Source: Deltaproteobacteria bacterium (GTDB taxonomy: Bacteria; Desulfobacterota_D; UBA1144; Nemesobacterales; JAJCZQ01). Taken from it: a DNA stretch of 50,772 bases. Shown in pieces: positions 1 through 7,731 of this stretch (the first letter of the stretch is position 1; every line of letters starts with the position of its first letter). The notes under the pieces are model-generated. The model ran no database searches and was not told where the DNA came from. It saw nothing but the letters and a program-made list of their open reading frames with translations. The stretch is from contig JAJCZQ010000008.1 in the NCBI GenBank assembly GCA_029262335.1, positions 1 to 50,772 on the forward strand, read 5' to 3'. Position numbers and translations under genes: made by a program.

Positions 1-492
1 TTTGGCTCAGCGCTTACATTTATACAGGCACTTGAGGAAATAAATATTTGCGGTGACGGCCTGGAACCACAGCTTTTTAGGGTCCTTGTTACAAATGATG
101 CCGGCAGTCCTTTAAACGATGTATCAGTTAATTTTGACCTTGGTTTTGCAAGTGAGAACTCATTAATCATTGATACTGATGGTAATGGCATTCCTGATGC
201 AAGACTGTTTCAGATGGTCGATAATGATGCCTGTTCACCAAATAAATGCCTAAATACTCCTATAGAAGAGTGGTTTATAAGTGGAGCATTTGTTGACTCA
301 CCTTACGAGACAACAAGCAATGATTCAGGTGTTGCCGAAGTTGTAATAATATTCCCTGGTTTCTTTAATATATTTGATGAAACCGGACAGGTTTTAGGTG
401 CAGATCCAACTACATTATTTGCTTTTTCGGGTTCTGCCACAGAGTCTGTGGAAATTACGGTTAATGCGGATTGTGAACTTCCTGAAATTTAA
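1..492 (+). CDS. C-terminal part of exported Ig-like protein (5' truncated by window edge)
   Basis: Frame 1 is open from the first base to the TAA at 490-492, so this is the last 163 residues of a longer protein whose start lies outside the window. The sequence is rich in Asn, Asp, Ser, Thr and beta-prone residues, with a stretch reading VLVTNDAGSPLNDVSVNF that resembles the start of a bacterial Ig-like (Big_1-type) repeat, followed by a GNGIPD turn. Several cysteines (for example DACSPNKC) suggest disulfides in an exported protein. The gene lies 47 bases before a lipoprotein gene of similar character and is probably cotranscribed with it. Domain assignment is by general resemblance only; function unknown, perhaps surface adhesion or structure. 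Confidence 0.6.
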   Translation, partial: FGSALTFIQALEEINICGDGLEPQLFRVLVTNDAGSPLNDVSVNFDLGFASENSLIIDTDGNGIPDARLFQMVDNDACSPNKCLNTPIEEWFISGAFVDSPYETTSNDSGVAEVVIIFPGFFNIFDETGQVLGADPTTLFAFSGSATESVEITVNADCELPEI

Positions 493-539
493 GATTGAAT
501 TCTATACTTTATTTATGATTGTATCGAGGAGGATGAAAA

Positions 540-1418
540 ATGTATTTAGTTGATAAAATAAAAAAAATAACTTCAAAAAAGGTGCTCACCTTATTTTCCG
601 TTGTAATTATTTGTTTTGGAATGATTGGTGGCTGCGGAACGAATGAAGCTGATCCTGACAGGAGTGACCCTGATACTATTGTAAATAATTTTCTAATCAG
701 CATTCTTGAAAACGGTGTTTTTGCAAATGCATGCAATATTGGAGATATACAAATAGATTCTGAAGCACTGCCTCCAAATACATTTATTGATATAGATTTT
801 GTTCCCGGTTTTAACAGCGTGGGAGCCTGCATACTGGACTCATCTGTTGTTCTTGATTCTGACGGCAGGGCTTTCCTGGATTTTATTGCTGACTATATCG
901 TAGGTGTCGGATCTACCGGCAGTTTCAGGATACTGCTAAGTGCAACTACTCCTGATGGTCAGATTATTAGCCAGTTTGCTGATATAGTCCTTAGCGGTAT
1001 TGGAATTGTTCCACCAACAAGTGGTGAAGGGGATTCCACTTTTACTCTTGATATTACCGTAGATGAGATGGGAGTCGCCGAGGAACTACCGTTTCAGCCT
1101 TTACAGTTTACAACCGTTGGTATAAAGCCAGGAACAGAAGTAGATTTCACATTATCTAATCCTCCACTTGGTGATGTTGATGTTAATCCGGCGATAGTAA
1201 GCGGCAATGTTAATTCAGGTGCATTTACAACAACATATTTCCCAAATGCTTTTGCAGGTACACAGCTATTAACTGCTACTATTACTTTAAACACTCCCCA
1301 GGAAATACTAGACGAATGTGATGCGGTAAGCAGTTCAGTCCAGATATCTGTAATCGTTACCTTTATACAGTCTGTTACTGTAATGGGTGGTGGCGATGAC
1401 GGAATGGACGGTATGTAA
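540..1418 (+). CDS. Predicted lipoprotein with Ig-like domains
   Basis: A 292-residue protein starting at an ATG preceded by a strong GAGGAGG Shine-Dalgarno. The N-terminus has a basic stretch, a hydrophobic core (residues 15-30) and a lipobox ending IGGC with Cys32, so it should be a lipoprotein anchored in the inner or outer membrane. The residues after Cys32 are acidic (TNEADPDRSDPD), a typical linker. The rest is beta-rich with paired cysteines and looks like one or two Ig-like or Invasin-like domains; the tail is Gly/Asp/Met-rich. It follows the partial Ig-like gene and is closed by a terminator at 1455-1492. No specific function can be assigned. Confidence 0.7.
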   Translation: MYLVDKIKKITSKKVLTLFSVVIICFGMIGGCGTNEADPDRSDPDTIVNNFLISILENGVFANACNIGDIQIDSEALPPNTFIDIDFVPGFNSVGACILDSSVVLDSDGRAFLDFIADYIVGVGSTGSFRILLSATTPDGQIISQFADIVLSGIGIVPPTSGEGDSTFTLDITVDEMGVAEELPFQPLQFTTVGIKPGTEVDFTLSNPPLGDVDVNPAIVSGNVNSGAFTTTYFPNAFAGTQLLTATITLNTPQEILDECDAVSSSVQISVIVTFIQSVTVMGGGDDGMDGM

Positions 1419-1454
1419 ATTTAAAATTATTTCAAATTAAGTTTAAAAATTAAT

Positions 1455-1492
1455 AAAAAAGGAGTTATCATTTGCTGGTAACTCCTTTTTTT
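1455..1492 (+). terminator. Rho-independent terminator
   Basis: Stem 1455-1470 pairs with 1476-1491 over 16 positions with one mismatch around a 5-base loop (TTTGC). The A-run and T-run flanks make it potentially bidirectional; it closes the lipoprotein gene ending at 1418. Confidence 0.85.
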
Positions 1493-1508
1493 ATAAGGTT
1501 TATTTTAT

Positions 1509-2159
1509 ATGAAATGTGTACACTGCCGAAAGGCAAAAGGTAAAAGATACTGCCCTGCTTATGATGGCGAGATTTGCCCCAAGTGCTGTGGTGAGTTCAG
1601 GGGGATAGAGATAAACTGTCCACTGGACTGTGAGTACTATGTTGAGGGGCAAAAAAACCATCAGGAAAGGATTGATAAGTTAAGGATCCAGAAAGAAGGT
1701 ATTAAAACCTATGTAAAACGGGCTGAGCTCTTTAATAAAAACACTGAAGTATTTGCTCTTGTAGAGAGATACGTAGCCACAAGCTTCAGATCAAACAGGC
1801 GTATTGACAACAGGGACCTTCAAAGAGGCCTGGAGCAGGTTTGTAAATCAATAGATACTGAAATTAAAGGTGTTTTCTACGAGTATGATTCCGAAAACAG
1901 CTATGCAAATGAAATATCCTATAATATTATGGCAATCGTAAAGGAAAGCCTAAAAAGGTATGAAGCAAAAGGTTTTACAATGGAAATAGCGCTTGATATT
2001 ATGAATGAATATTTAAGTGAACTGTTGTTTTACATCGACAACGAACCCGGCAAGCAAAGTTACTTAATACAGATAGCCCGCAGCTATCCTGAAGATGCCG
2101 AAAAACCAAATACCGGACAAGCCGGCAATGATGGCGAAAGCGGATTAATTATTACTTAG
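1509..2159 (+). CDS. Cys-rich (probable zinc-binding) protein of unknown function
   Basis: A 216-residue soluble protein. The first 41 residues hold eight cysteines (C3, C6, C15, C23, C26, C27, C37, C41), including CVHC and CPKCC, enough for two structural zinc sites. The rest is predicted mostly helical with a charged surface, ending in a low-complexity tail rich in Gly, Asn and Pro. I do not recognise the family, though similar short Cys-rich N-termini are common in uncharacterised bacterial proteins. There is no Shine-Dalgarno; a TATAAG lies about 13 bases before the ATG. The stop overlaps the stop of the opposing small membrane gene by a few bases. Confidence 0.65.
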   Translation: MKCVHCRKAKGKRYCPAYDGEICPKCCGEFRGIEINCPLDCEYYVEGQKNHQERIDKLRIQKEGIKTYVKRAELFNKNTEVFALVERYVATSFRSNRRIDNRDLQRGLEQVCKSIDTEIKGVFYEYDSENSYANEISYNIMAIVKESLKRYEAKGFTMEIALDIMNEYLSELLFYIDNEPGKQSYLIQIARSYPEDAEKPNTGQAGNDGESGLIIT

Positions 2160-2338
2160 TGTTTTGAGGGAATAAGGTGGGTTATGGCAGATACGACTAA
2201 AGCAATTACTGCAACAATACCCAGAATTTTAAAATAACTGGCCCATTCAATCGAAATCCTGAGTGATATGGCAAAGCTTACCAATCCGAATACGATTAAA
2301 ATAATAAAAATACTGCCTATAATATTTGTCCTTAACAT
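2156..2338 (-). CDS. Small membrane protein, two predicted TM helices
   Basis: A 60-residue protein starting MLRTNIIGSIFIILIV and containing two hydrophobic segments (about residues 5-25 and 36-55), with a short charged C-terminus ending PSKH. The ATG at 2338 is chosen because GGAG sits 6 bases upstream of it; an in-frame TTG at 2377 would add 13 residues but has no ribosome site. The gene is convergent with the Cys-rich gene and shares bases at their stop codons. No family recognised; resembles the many small two-helix inner-membrane proteins of unknown role. Confidence 0.5.
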   Translation of the reverse strand: MLRTNIIGSIFIILIVFGLVSFAISLRISIEWASYFKILGIVAVIALVVSAITHLIPSKH

Positions 2339-2475
2339 GTTTGCTCCGGCAAAAAATAAATATTTATGGAATGACAATTCTATCTGAATGTTATATATTA
2401 TTCAACATCATTGAATATAAATAATCTTCTTTATTTACCACTTTTAAATTTTCACCCGGATTCTTATACATATAT

Positions 2476-4368
2476 ATGAAATTATCCTATAAACAAAAAA
2501 TAATTAATCTTCTTTCAGAGCCGAATTATTCTCCCCTAAAGGTAAACGAAATACTGTTAAAACTTGGTATTGGACGGGATGAAAGAAAAAAATTAAAGAA
2601 TATATTGAAAAAAATGACTGTGAGTAAGGTAATTCTTAAACTCAACAGCGGGGGATACATAATAAATAACAATAAAAAAAGTCCTAAATCTAACAGCAAA
2701 GAAAAAAGTAAGTTAAACGGTAAGGACAATGCATGGTTAATTGGAAAGATTTTAAAGAAAAACAATGAATATTTTTTTGAACCCAGAGGCGACAATCTCC
2801 CAACAGTAGAAGTTGGAAATACTAAAAACCAAAATTTAAAAAACGGCAACCTTGTACTTCTGAAGATAGATCCCAAAACCAAGAAATCATCAGTTGAGAA
2901 AGTATTGGGGATGTCCGGTGAGATAAATTCTGAAAGAAAGGCAATACTGTACGACCATCGTATACCTGAAAAATTCCCCAAAAACGTATCAATCGAAGCT
3001 GACCAGATCAACAGGGAAGTATCGGTCCAAAGCGACAATAATAGAAAGGATCTAAGAAAAAAGCTTATTGTTACTATTGACGGCGATGATGCAAAGGATT
3101 TTGATGATGCAGTATGTGTGGAAGTTTCAAAATCGGGATTCAAACTCTATGTCTCTATTGCAGACGTCTCGTATTATGTAAAGGATAAAGCCGGCCTGGA
3201 CAAAGAAGCAAGGAAAAGGGCCAACAGTGTTTACCTGCCCGGGAAAGTTTATCCCATGCTACCTGAAGTACTGTCAAATAATCTTTGCAGCCTTGTTCCC
3301 AATCAGGACAGGCTTACAAAAACAGCGGAAATTAATTTCTCGACTGAGGGGCAGCTGCAGGGCTATACAGTTTACAACAGTATTATTAACAGTAAGGCAA
3401 GGCTCACCTACACCTGGGTGTCTGAGATGCTAAGCAAAAGGGGGCCTGTAAGTAATGAACATAAAGATGTTGTGAACAGCCTCAGGAATATGAGAAAGCT
3501 TTACGAAAAGCTTAAAAAGATAAGGCTGGATAACGGCGAACTTGAATTTGATTTCCCCGAGCCGGAATTAATCAGGGATAAAAACGGAAACGTAATTAAT
3601 ATCCAAAAATCTACTCGAAACATTGCACATGGAATGATAGAAGAGTTTATGATTGCTGCAAATAATGTTGTAGCAGACTATTTATCTAAAAGTAAAAACG
3701 GGTCTATTTACAGGATCCATGAAGAACCGGACAATGCATCAGTGTACGAACTGAAAGATTCTCTAAAAGATATTGGTTATAAACTTGAATTAAACAGTAA
3801 AATCAAACCCCTGGATATCCAGAAGGTAATATTTAAGGCAAGGGGCCAGATGGACCAGAACGCCGTAAATATGCTTGTATTGAGATCACTAAAAAAAGCC
3901 GAATATTCAACCAGGGAAATAGGGCATTTTGGGCTGGCACTTGATAAATATACACATTTCACTTCCCCCATTAGACGCTACCCCGATCTTATAATTCATC
4001 GGTTAATTGATAATGTGTTGGATAAAAATGGTAACAAAATCGATATTAATGAGTTAAATAAAGTATGTGAACATTGCAGTAAAGTGGAGAGGGTCTCAGA
4101 TAGCGTTGAAAGAGAATCTATAGATCTGGAAAGGGCCCATTTCATGACACGGCATGTTGGCTCGGTTCATGAAGGTACGGTGATTAGTGTATTGCCGTTT
4201 GGCATGTTTGTAGAAATTGACACATATTTTGTTGAGGGATTTATTCCCAGGGCAGAAATGAGAATGGGTAGGAAAAGAAGGTGGTTTAAAATTGGTGAAA
4301 AATTGAGGGTAAAGGTCACAGAAGCCGATGTTGAGAAACGTAGAATAACATTAAGCCTGGCAGACTGA
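2476..4368 (+). CDS. rnr: Ribonuclease R (RNB-family 3'-5' exoribonuclease)
   Basis: A 630-residue RNase II/R family enzyme that degrades RNA processively from the 3' end, including structured RNA. Order: winged-helix-like N-terminus (about 1-62), a Lys-rich linker, one or two cold-shock/OB regions (about 80-160), the RNB catalytic domain, and a C-terminal S1 domain (about 553-630, HEGTVISVLPFGMFVEI). The catalytic aspartate cluster is intact as D202-GDDAK-D208-F-D210-D211, and the TSPIRRYPDLIIHRLI motif is present. It is shorter than E. coli RNase R (about 813), mainly lacking N-terminal material and the long basic tail. There is no Shine-Dalgarno; TATACA ends five bases before the ATG, suggesting a leaderless or nearly leaderless mRNA. 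Confidence 0.93.
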   Translation: MKLSYKQKIINLLSEPNYSPLKVNEILLKLGIGRDERKKLKNILKKMTVSKVILKLNSGGYIINNNKKSPKSNSKEKSKLNGKDNAWLIGKILKKNNEYFFEPRGDNLPTVEVGNTKNQNLKNGNLVLLKIDPKTKKSSVEKVLGMSGEINSERKAILYDHRIPEKFPKNVSIEADQINREVSVQSDNNRKDLRKKLIVTIDGDDAKDFDDAVCVEVSKSGFKLYVSIADVSYYVKDKAGLDKEARKRANSVYLPGKVYPMLPEVLSNNLCSLVPNQDRLTKTAEINFSTEGQLQGYTVYNSIINSKARLTYTWVSEMLSKRGPVSNEHKDVVNSLRNMRKLYEKLKKIRLDNGELEFDFPEPELIRDKNGNVINIQKSTRNIAHGMIEEFMIAANNVVADYLSKSKNGSIYRIHEEPDNASVYELKDSLKDIGYKLELNSKIKPLDIQKVIFKARGQMDQNAVNMLVLRSLKKAEYSTREIGHFGLALDKYTHFTSPIRRYPDLIIHRLIDNVLDKNGNKIDINELNKVCEHCSKVERVSDSVERESIDLERAHFMTRHVGSVHEGTVISVLPFGMFVEIDTYFVEGFIPRAEMRMGRKRRWFKIGEKLRVKVTEADVEKRRITLSLAD

Positions 4369-4435
4369 TAAATTAATCAACAATTCAAATAAAATTACTA
4401 TATTATATTTATAATATTAAAAACCGGAGAAAGTT

Positions 4436-4993
4436 ATGAAACAGCTATTTAAGACAACAGTATTATTAACACTGTTCTTTACATCAATAAGTATCGTAAA
4501 TAGTGAAGAGTCTTTTGCATTAAAGGAAATCAGATCAACAACTGCCAACCTTGCCAGATCAGCAGATGGAGTTGTTTTGGCCAACTGTGTTAAAAGTGAA
4601 GCAAGGATTGATGAAGAAACAGGGCTTATTTTTACTTATACAACCTTTAAAGTTGATGAAAAATTAAAGGGAGAATACGGTGACGAGATAGTTCTAAGGA
4701 TTGTTGGCGGTACTGTCGGAGATAAAACTATAAGTTCACCATTTCTGCCAAGGTTTACTCAGAATGAAGATGTAATTTTGATTCTGGGACCAAATAATAC
4801 GAGGGGCTACCCGGTACTTAAGAGTCTTTCGGGGGGTATACTCAGGGTTGAAACAGACGATACCGGTGTAAAATATGTTAAAACTCCTGTAGACGGCCTC
4901 GAAATAATTGATTCAAAAACCAATCAGAGAGCCGCAGGAAGAGACAAGGTCAATCTGGACAATTTTATATACAGCCTAAACGAAGTAATGTAG
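4436..4993 (+). CDS. Exported protein, first gene of matrixin cassette (copy 1)
   Basis: A 185-residue protein with a signal peptide (hydrophobic 8-22, likely cleavage after SFA before LKEI). The mature part carries a beta-rich segment running VLANCVKSEARID through FTYTTFKVDEKLKG, VLRIVGGTVG and a late YPVLKSL strand pattern. The 183-residue protein at 6448-6999 is a clear paralogue sharing most of these residues. I recall similar domains next to matrixin-type proteases in other bacteria, but cannot name a family. The Shine-Dalgarno CGGAGAAAG precedes the ATG, and the protease gene begins 18 bases after its stop. A role as partner, inhibitor or chaperone of the protease is inference from gene order only. 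Confidence 0.7.
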   Translation: MKQLFKTTVLLTLFFTSISIVNSEESFALKEIRSTTANLARSADGVVLANCVKSEARIDEETGLIFTYTTFKVDEKLKGEYGDEIVLRIVGGTVGDKTISSPFLPRFTQNEDVILILGPNNTRGYPVLKSLSGGILRVETDDTGVKYVKTPVDGLEIIDSKTNQRAAGRDKVNLDNFIYSLNEVM

Positions 4994-5011
4994 AAGAGAG
5001 GAGTGGTAAAA

Positions 5012-5707
5012 ATGAATATTAGATATCTACCTATATTAATGATTATGCTAAGCCCTTTTGTAGCAATACAGAACAGTTCTGCCTATCACAATTTGAACAA
5101 TATATTTGAATCAACTTTTGTATTCAGGTCGCTTCCCGGGATGCCGGTCAATTTTGAAGTTGACGGCGGGACTCTGGGCGGTGGTAACGGCCTTACAATT
5201 GTACAAGATGCCTGTGATGAATGGGACGGACTTCCCAATGTTCCAAACTTTTGCGGAAACCTTAACCAGCTTGAGACTGATATAACTTCATCAAACTTCG
5301 ACTCTATTGTCCCGCAAAATGACGGTGTAAATACAATTGTGTTTGATGAGAATGGATCAATCCTTGCGGATCTTGGTGTACCCGGTGTTTTAGGACTTGG
5401 TCTTACTACTTTTAATACAGCTTCAGGACTGATTACAGATATAACAATATTAATTAACGGTTCTATTCCAAGTTCAGCTTCTGCGGATCTGCTTGCAACA
5501 GTAATTCATGAGATGGGGCATACTTGGGGGTTTGCACATGTACCAATTGGCGGCATAAATACAACAAACTCAGTTGACGGTTTTGATAGAATTTCCCCTT
5601 CTGCGATACCCACAATGTATCCATTTGCCATTCCCCAGGATGACAGATTTGGAAGAACACTTGAAAATGACGACCTGGGCGCTGCACTACTGAATTACGG
5701 GCCTTAA
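5012..5707 (+). CDS. Secreted matrixin-like zinc metalloprotease (copy 1)
   Basis: A 231-residue exported metzincin. After a signal peptide ending near NSSAY comes a minimal catalytic domain containing the complete zinc signature H166-E-x-x-H170-x-x-G-x-x-H176 (HEMGHTWGFAH) and a Met-turn PTMYPF, followed by a matrixin-like end (DDLGAALLNYGP, compare LYGP in MMPs). No cysteine-switch pro-domain is visible. Two cysteines (DACDEWDGL and NFCG) are conserved in the second copy and probably form a disulfide. The ATG at 5012 is chosen over a GTG at 5003 because GAGGAG lies directly before the GTG, at proper distance for the ATG, and because this gives the same 231-residue length as the paralogue. 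Substrate unknown. Confidence 0.85.
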   Translation: MNIRYLPILMIMLSPFVAIQNSSAYHNLNNIFESTFVFRSLPGMPVNFEVDGGTLGGGNGLTIVQDACDEWDGLPNVPNFCGNLNQLETDITSSNFDSIVPQNDGVNTIVFDENGSILADLGVPGVLGLGLTTFNTASGLITDITILINGSIPSSASADLLATVIHEMGHTWGFAHVPIGGINTTNSVDGFDRISPSAIPTMYPFAIPQDDRFGRTLENDDLGAALLNYGP

Positions 5708-5727
5708 TAAAACTGGAGGAAGATAAA

Positions 5728-6300
5728 TTGATAAAAACAAAAAAAATAAATTTTTTAATACTGATAATGATGCTGTTTTCATTTTCAATGATTGTGGCTT
5801 GTGATAGCGGCAGCAACAGGGAAACTGACCCTGATATTCCCACTCCGCCTATTGTGGGAGATGATGACGATGATGATTTTATGGATGATTCCCAACTGCT
5901 TACAGGGACAGGAATTATAAGAGGAAGTGTTGTATCTTCTACCGGCACACCGCTTAACGGTGTACACGTAAGGGCAGTAAATATAGATGATACTGATATT
6001 CAAATGTCTTCATTTTCCGGCATCGATTCCGATCTTGAGCTTGAAGACGGGGCATTTAGTATTCAGAACCTTCCACCAGGCACTTACAGGGTTGTAATTG
6101 AAAAGATGGATGACAGAAGTTCTGCTTTTGATCCCGACAGGTACAGCCTATTTGTAATTGCGGGCACAAATGTAAATTTCCCTGATGAGTATTGGAACGG
6201 GGCAGATGAATCGGATGAGGATGATCCTTCTGATTTTGAACCGATAGTAGTTTCTAATGGTTCCACGGTTAACGGGATTGATATAATTACAAATAATTAA
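5728..6300 (+). CDS. Lipoprotein with acidic linker and carboxypeptidase-regulatory-like domain (copy 1)
   Basis: A 190-residue lipoprotein beginning at TTG with GGAGGA upstream. The signal peptide ends in lipobox IVAC (Cys25), followed by a short linker including six consecutive Asp residues, then a domain starting GIIRGSVVSSTGTPLNGVHVRAV. That pattern, with the later FSIQNLPPGTYRVVIE strand, is the standard look of a CarboxypepD_reg/CnaB-like beta-sandwich. The YWNGADESDEDD segment is acidic and might bind calcium. It is the third gene of the cassette, 20 bases after the protease. A surface anchoring or docking role for the protease is inference. Confidence 0.75.
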   Translation: MIKTKKINFLILIMMLFSFSMIVACDSGSNRETDPDIPTPPIVGDDDDDDFMDDSQLLTGTGIIRGSVVSSTGTPLNGVHVRAVNIDDTDIQMSSFSGIDSDLELEDGAFSIQNLPPGTYRVVIEKMDDRSSAFDPDRYSLFVIAGTNVNFPDEYWNGADESDEDDPSDFEPIVVSNGSTVNGIDIITNN

Positions 6301-6447
6301 TTGTAGTTTTTATTTTTTTTATCTTTAACCAACCAGTTTTATATCAAAAAATGATAAACATTTTTAATAAATGAATTATAATTAATATATCAATTGTTAA
6401 AATTTCTAAGATGGATTAATAATTAATAATTTCAGGAGAATTTTGCA

Positions 6448-6999
6448 ATGAAACTGAATTCAATATTTATAATATTGATGTTATTTGTCTCAATATTATA
6501 TGTAAATACTGATATATCGCGTGCTTTAAAAGAAATAAATATTTCTACTCCCGATCTTGCCAGGTCTTCTACCGATATTGTGGTTGCTAAATGTATTGCT
6601 TCTGAAGCAAGGCAGGACAGTCAAAGCGGCCTTGTCTTTACATATACAACATTTTCTATTGATGAAAGCCTTAAGGGTAAATACGGAGAAGAATTGGTAC
6701 TTAGGACTGTAGGCGGTACAGTTGGAAATAAAACCGTAAGCTCACCTTTTTTGCCAGGGTTTGAGCTTAATGAAGAAGTTGTACTTTTTCTCGGGCCAAG
6801 AAATTCAGAAGGCTATCCCGTACTTCAAAGTATTAACAAAGGTGTTTACAGGGTTGATGCAGATGTAAACGGCACAAAAGTTATTTCAACTCCCGTTAAC
6901 GGACTTATTCTAATTAATTCCGGTACTAATCAAAGAATAAAAGGAAACGATAAATTATCACTTGATGATTTTATATACAGCATTAATCAAACATTGTAA
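6448..6999 (+). CDS. Exported protein, first gene of matrixin cassette (copy 2)
   Basis: A 183-residue paralogue of the protein at 4436-4993, with signal peptide (residues 4-20) and a likely cleavage after SRA before LKEI, at the same place as in copy 1. Conserved blocks include SEARQD, FTYTTFSIDESLKG, VGGTVGNKTVSSPFLPGF, GYPVLQS and the C-terminal DDFIYSI. An AGGAGA Shine-Dalgarno precedes the ATG. The 147-base gap from the end of copy 1 is AT-rich and could hold a separate promoter, so the two cassettes may be transcribed independently. Function unknown. Confidence 0.7.
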   Translation: MKLNSIFIILMLFVSILYVNTDISRALKEINISTPDLARSSTDIVVAKCIASEARQDSQSGLVFTYTTFSIDESLKGKYGEELVLRTVGGTVGNKTVSSPFLPGFELNEEVVLFLGPRNSEGYPVLQSINKGVYRVDADVNGTKVISTPVNGLILINSGTNQRIKGNDKLSLDDFIYSINQTL

Positions 7000-7017
7000 T
7001 CAAAATGGAGAGTTAAT

Positions 7018-7713
7018 ATGAAAAACAAAATATTTTTATCACTGGTTGTCCTATTTAGTATTTTCATTGCAAATCAGCATTCCTATTCCTACCATGTATT
7101 AAATCAACCAAGCGGTGCATCTAATTTTGTATTTTTTAATTTACCTTCAATGCCAGTTGATTTCAGAGTAGATGGCGGAACTCTGGGAGGGGGTAATGGA
7201 CTAACAGTTGTGGAATCTGCATGTGCGGAGTGGGACGGGTTAGAAAATATAGGAAATTTTTGCGGTACGTTAACCCAGAATCCGACAGATATTACATTCG
7301 CGAATTATAATACACAGGTTTCAACTATTGACGGTATAAATGATATTGTTTTTGATGAAGACGGAGCAATACTCAATGATTTATTCGGCCCGGGTATTTT
7401 AGGTATAGGTCTGGCCGTTACAAATGCAGCGGGCACAATTACTGATATTACAATTATTATTAACGGGTCTATACCAAGTTCTCCAAATGCAGATTTACTT
7501 GCTACAACTGTGCATGAGATGGGTCATGTATGGGGACTTGCCCACACACCTATTGGTGGTATTAATACGGCAGAAATACCAGGCGGATTAGACCCAGTTG
7601 AACCTGTAGGTATTCCAACTATGTATCCATTTAATCTTCCAATAGATGATGCATTGGGAAGATCACTGGAAACTGATGATTTTGCTTCAGCGCTTCTACT
7701 TTACGGACCATAA
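7018..7713 (+). CDS. Secreted matrixin-like zinc metalloprotease (copy 2)
   Basis: A 231-residue paralogue of the protease at 5012-5707. Signal peptide ends near YSYSY; the zinc motif is H166-E-M-G-H170-V-W-G-L-A-H176 and the Met-turn PTMYPF is retained, as are the two cysteines (SACAEWDGL, NFCG) and the terminal LLLYGP. All metal ligands and the catalytic Glu167 are present, so both copies should be active enzymes. Sequence differences cluster in the loops after the signal peptide and just before the Met-turn, regions that in metzincins shape the substrate cleft, so specificity may differ. GGAG Shine-Dalgarno; 18 bases after the upstream gene. Confidence 0.85.
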   Translation: MKNKIFLSLVVLFSIFIANQHSYSYHVLNQPSGASNFVFFNLPSMPVDFRVDGGTLGGGNGLTVVESACAEWDGLENIGNFCGTLTQNPTDITFANYNTQVSTIDGINDIVFDEDGAILNDLFGPGILGIGLAVTNAAGTITDITIIINGSIPSSPNADLLATTVHEMGHVWGLAHTPIGGINTAEIPGGLDPVEPVGIPTMYPFNLPIDDALGRSLETDDFASALLLYGP

Positions 7714-7731
7714 AAACCGGAGGATATTCAC

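Noticed and set aside
2339-2377. TTG start for the small membrane protein at 2377
   Set aside because: No Shine-Dalgarno, and the extra 13 residues put a second polar stretch before the first TM helix; ATG 2338 has GGAG at good spacing.
3227-3433. Short plus-strand frame inside rnr
   Set aside because: Fully inside the RNase R catalytic domain in another frame, without start signals.
5463-5948. Long open frames on the minus strand opposite the cassette (also 7728-8057)
   Set aside because: They lie inside well-supported genes, have unnatural composition (runs of Ser/Pro from the Asp- and Gly-coding strand) and no ribosome sites; they are antisense shadows.
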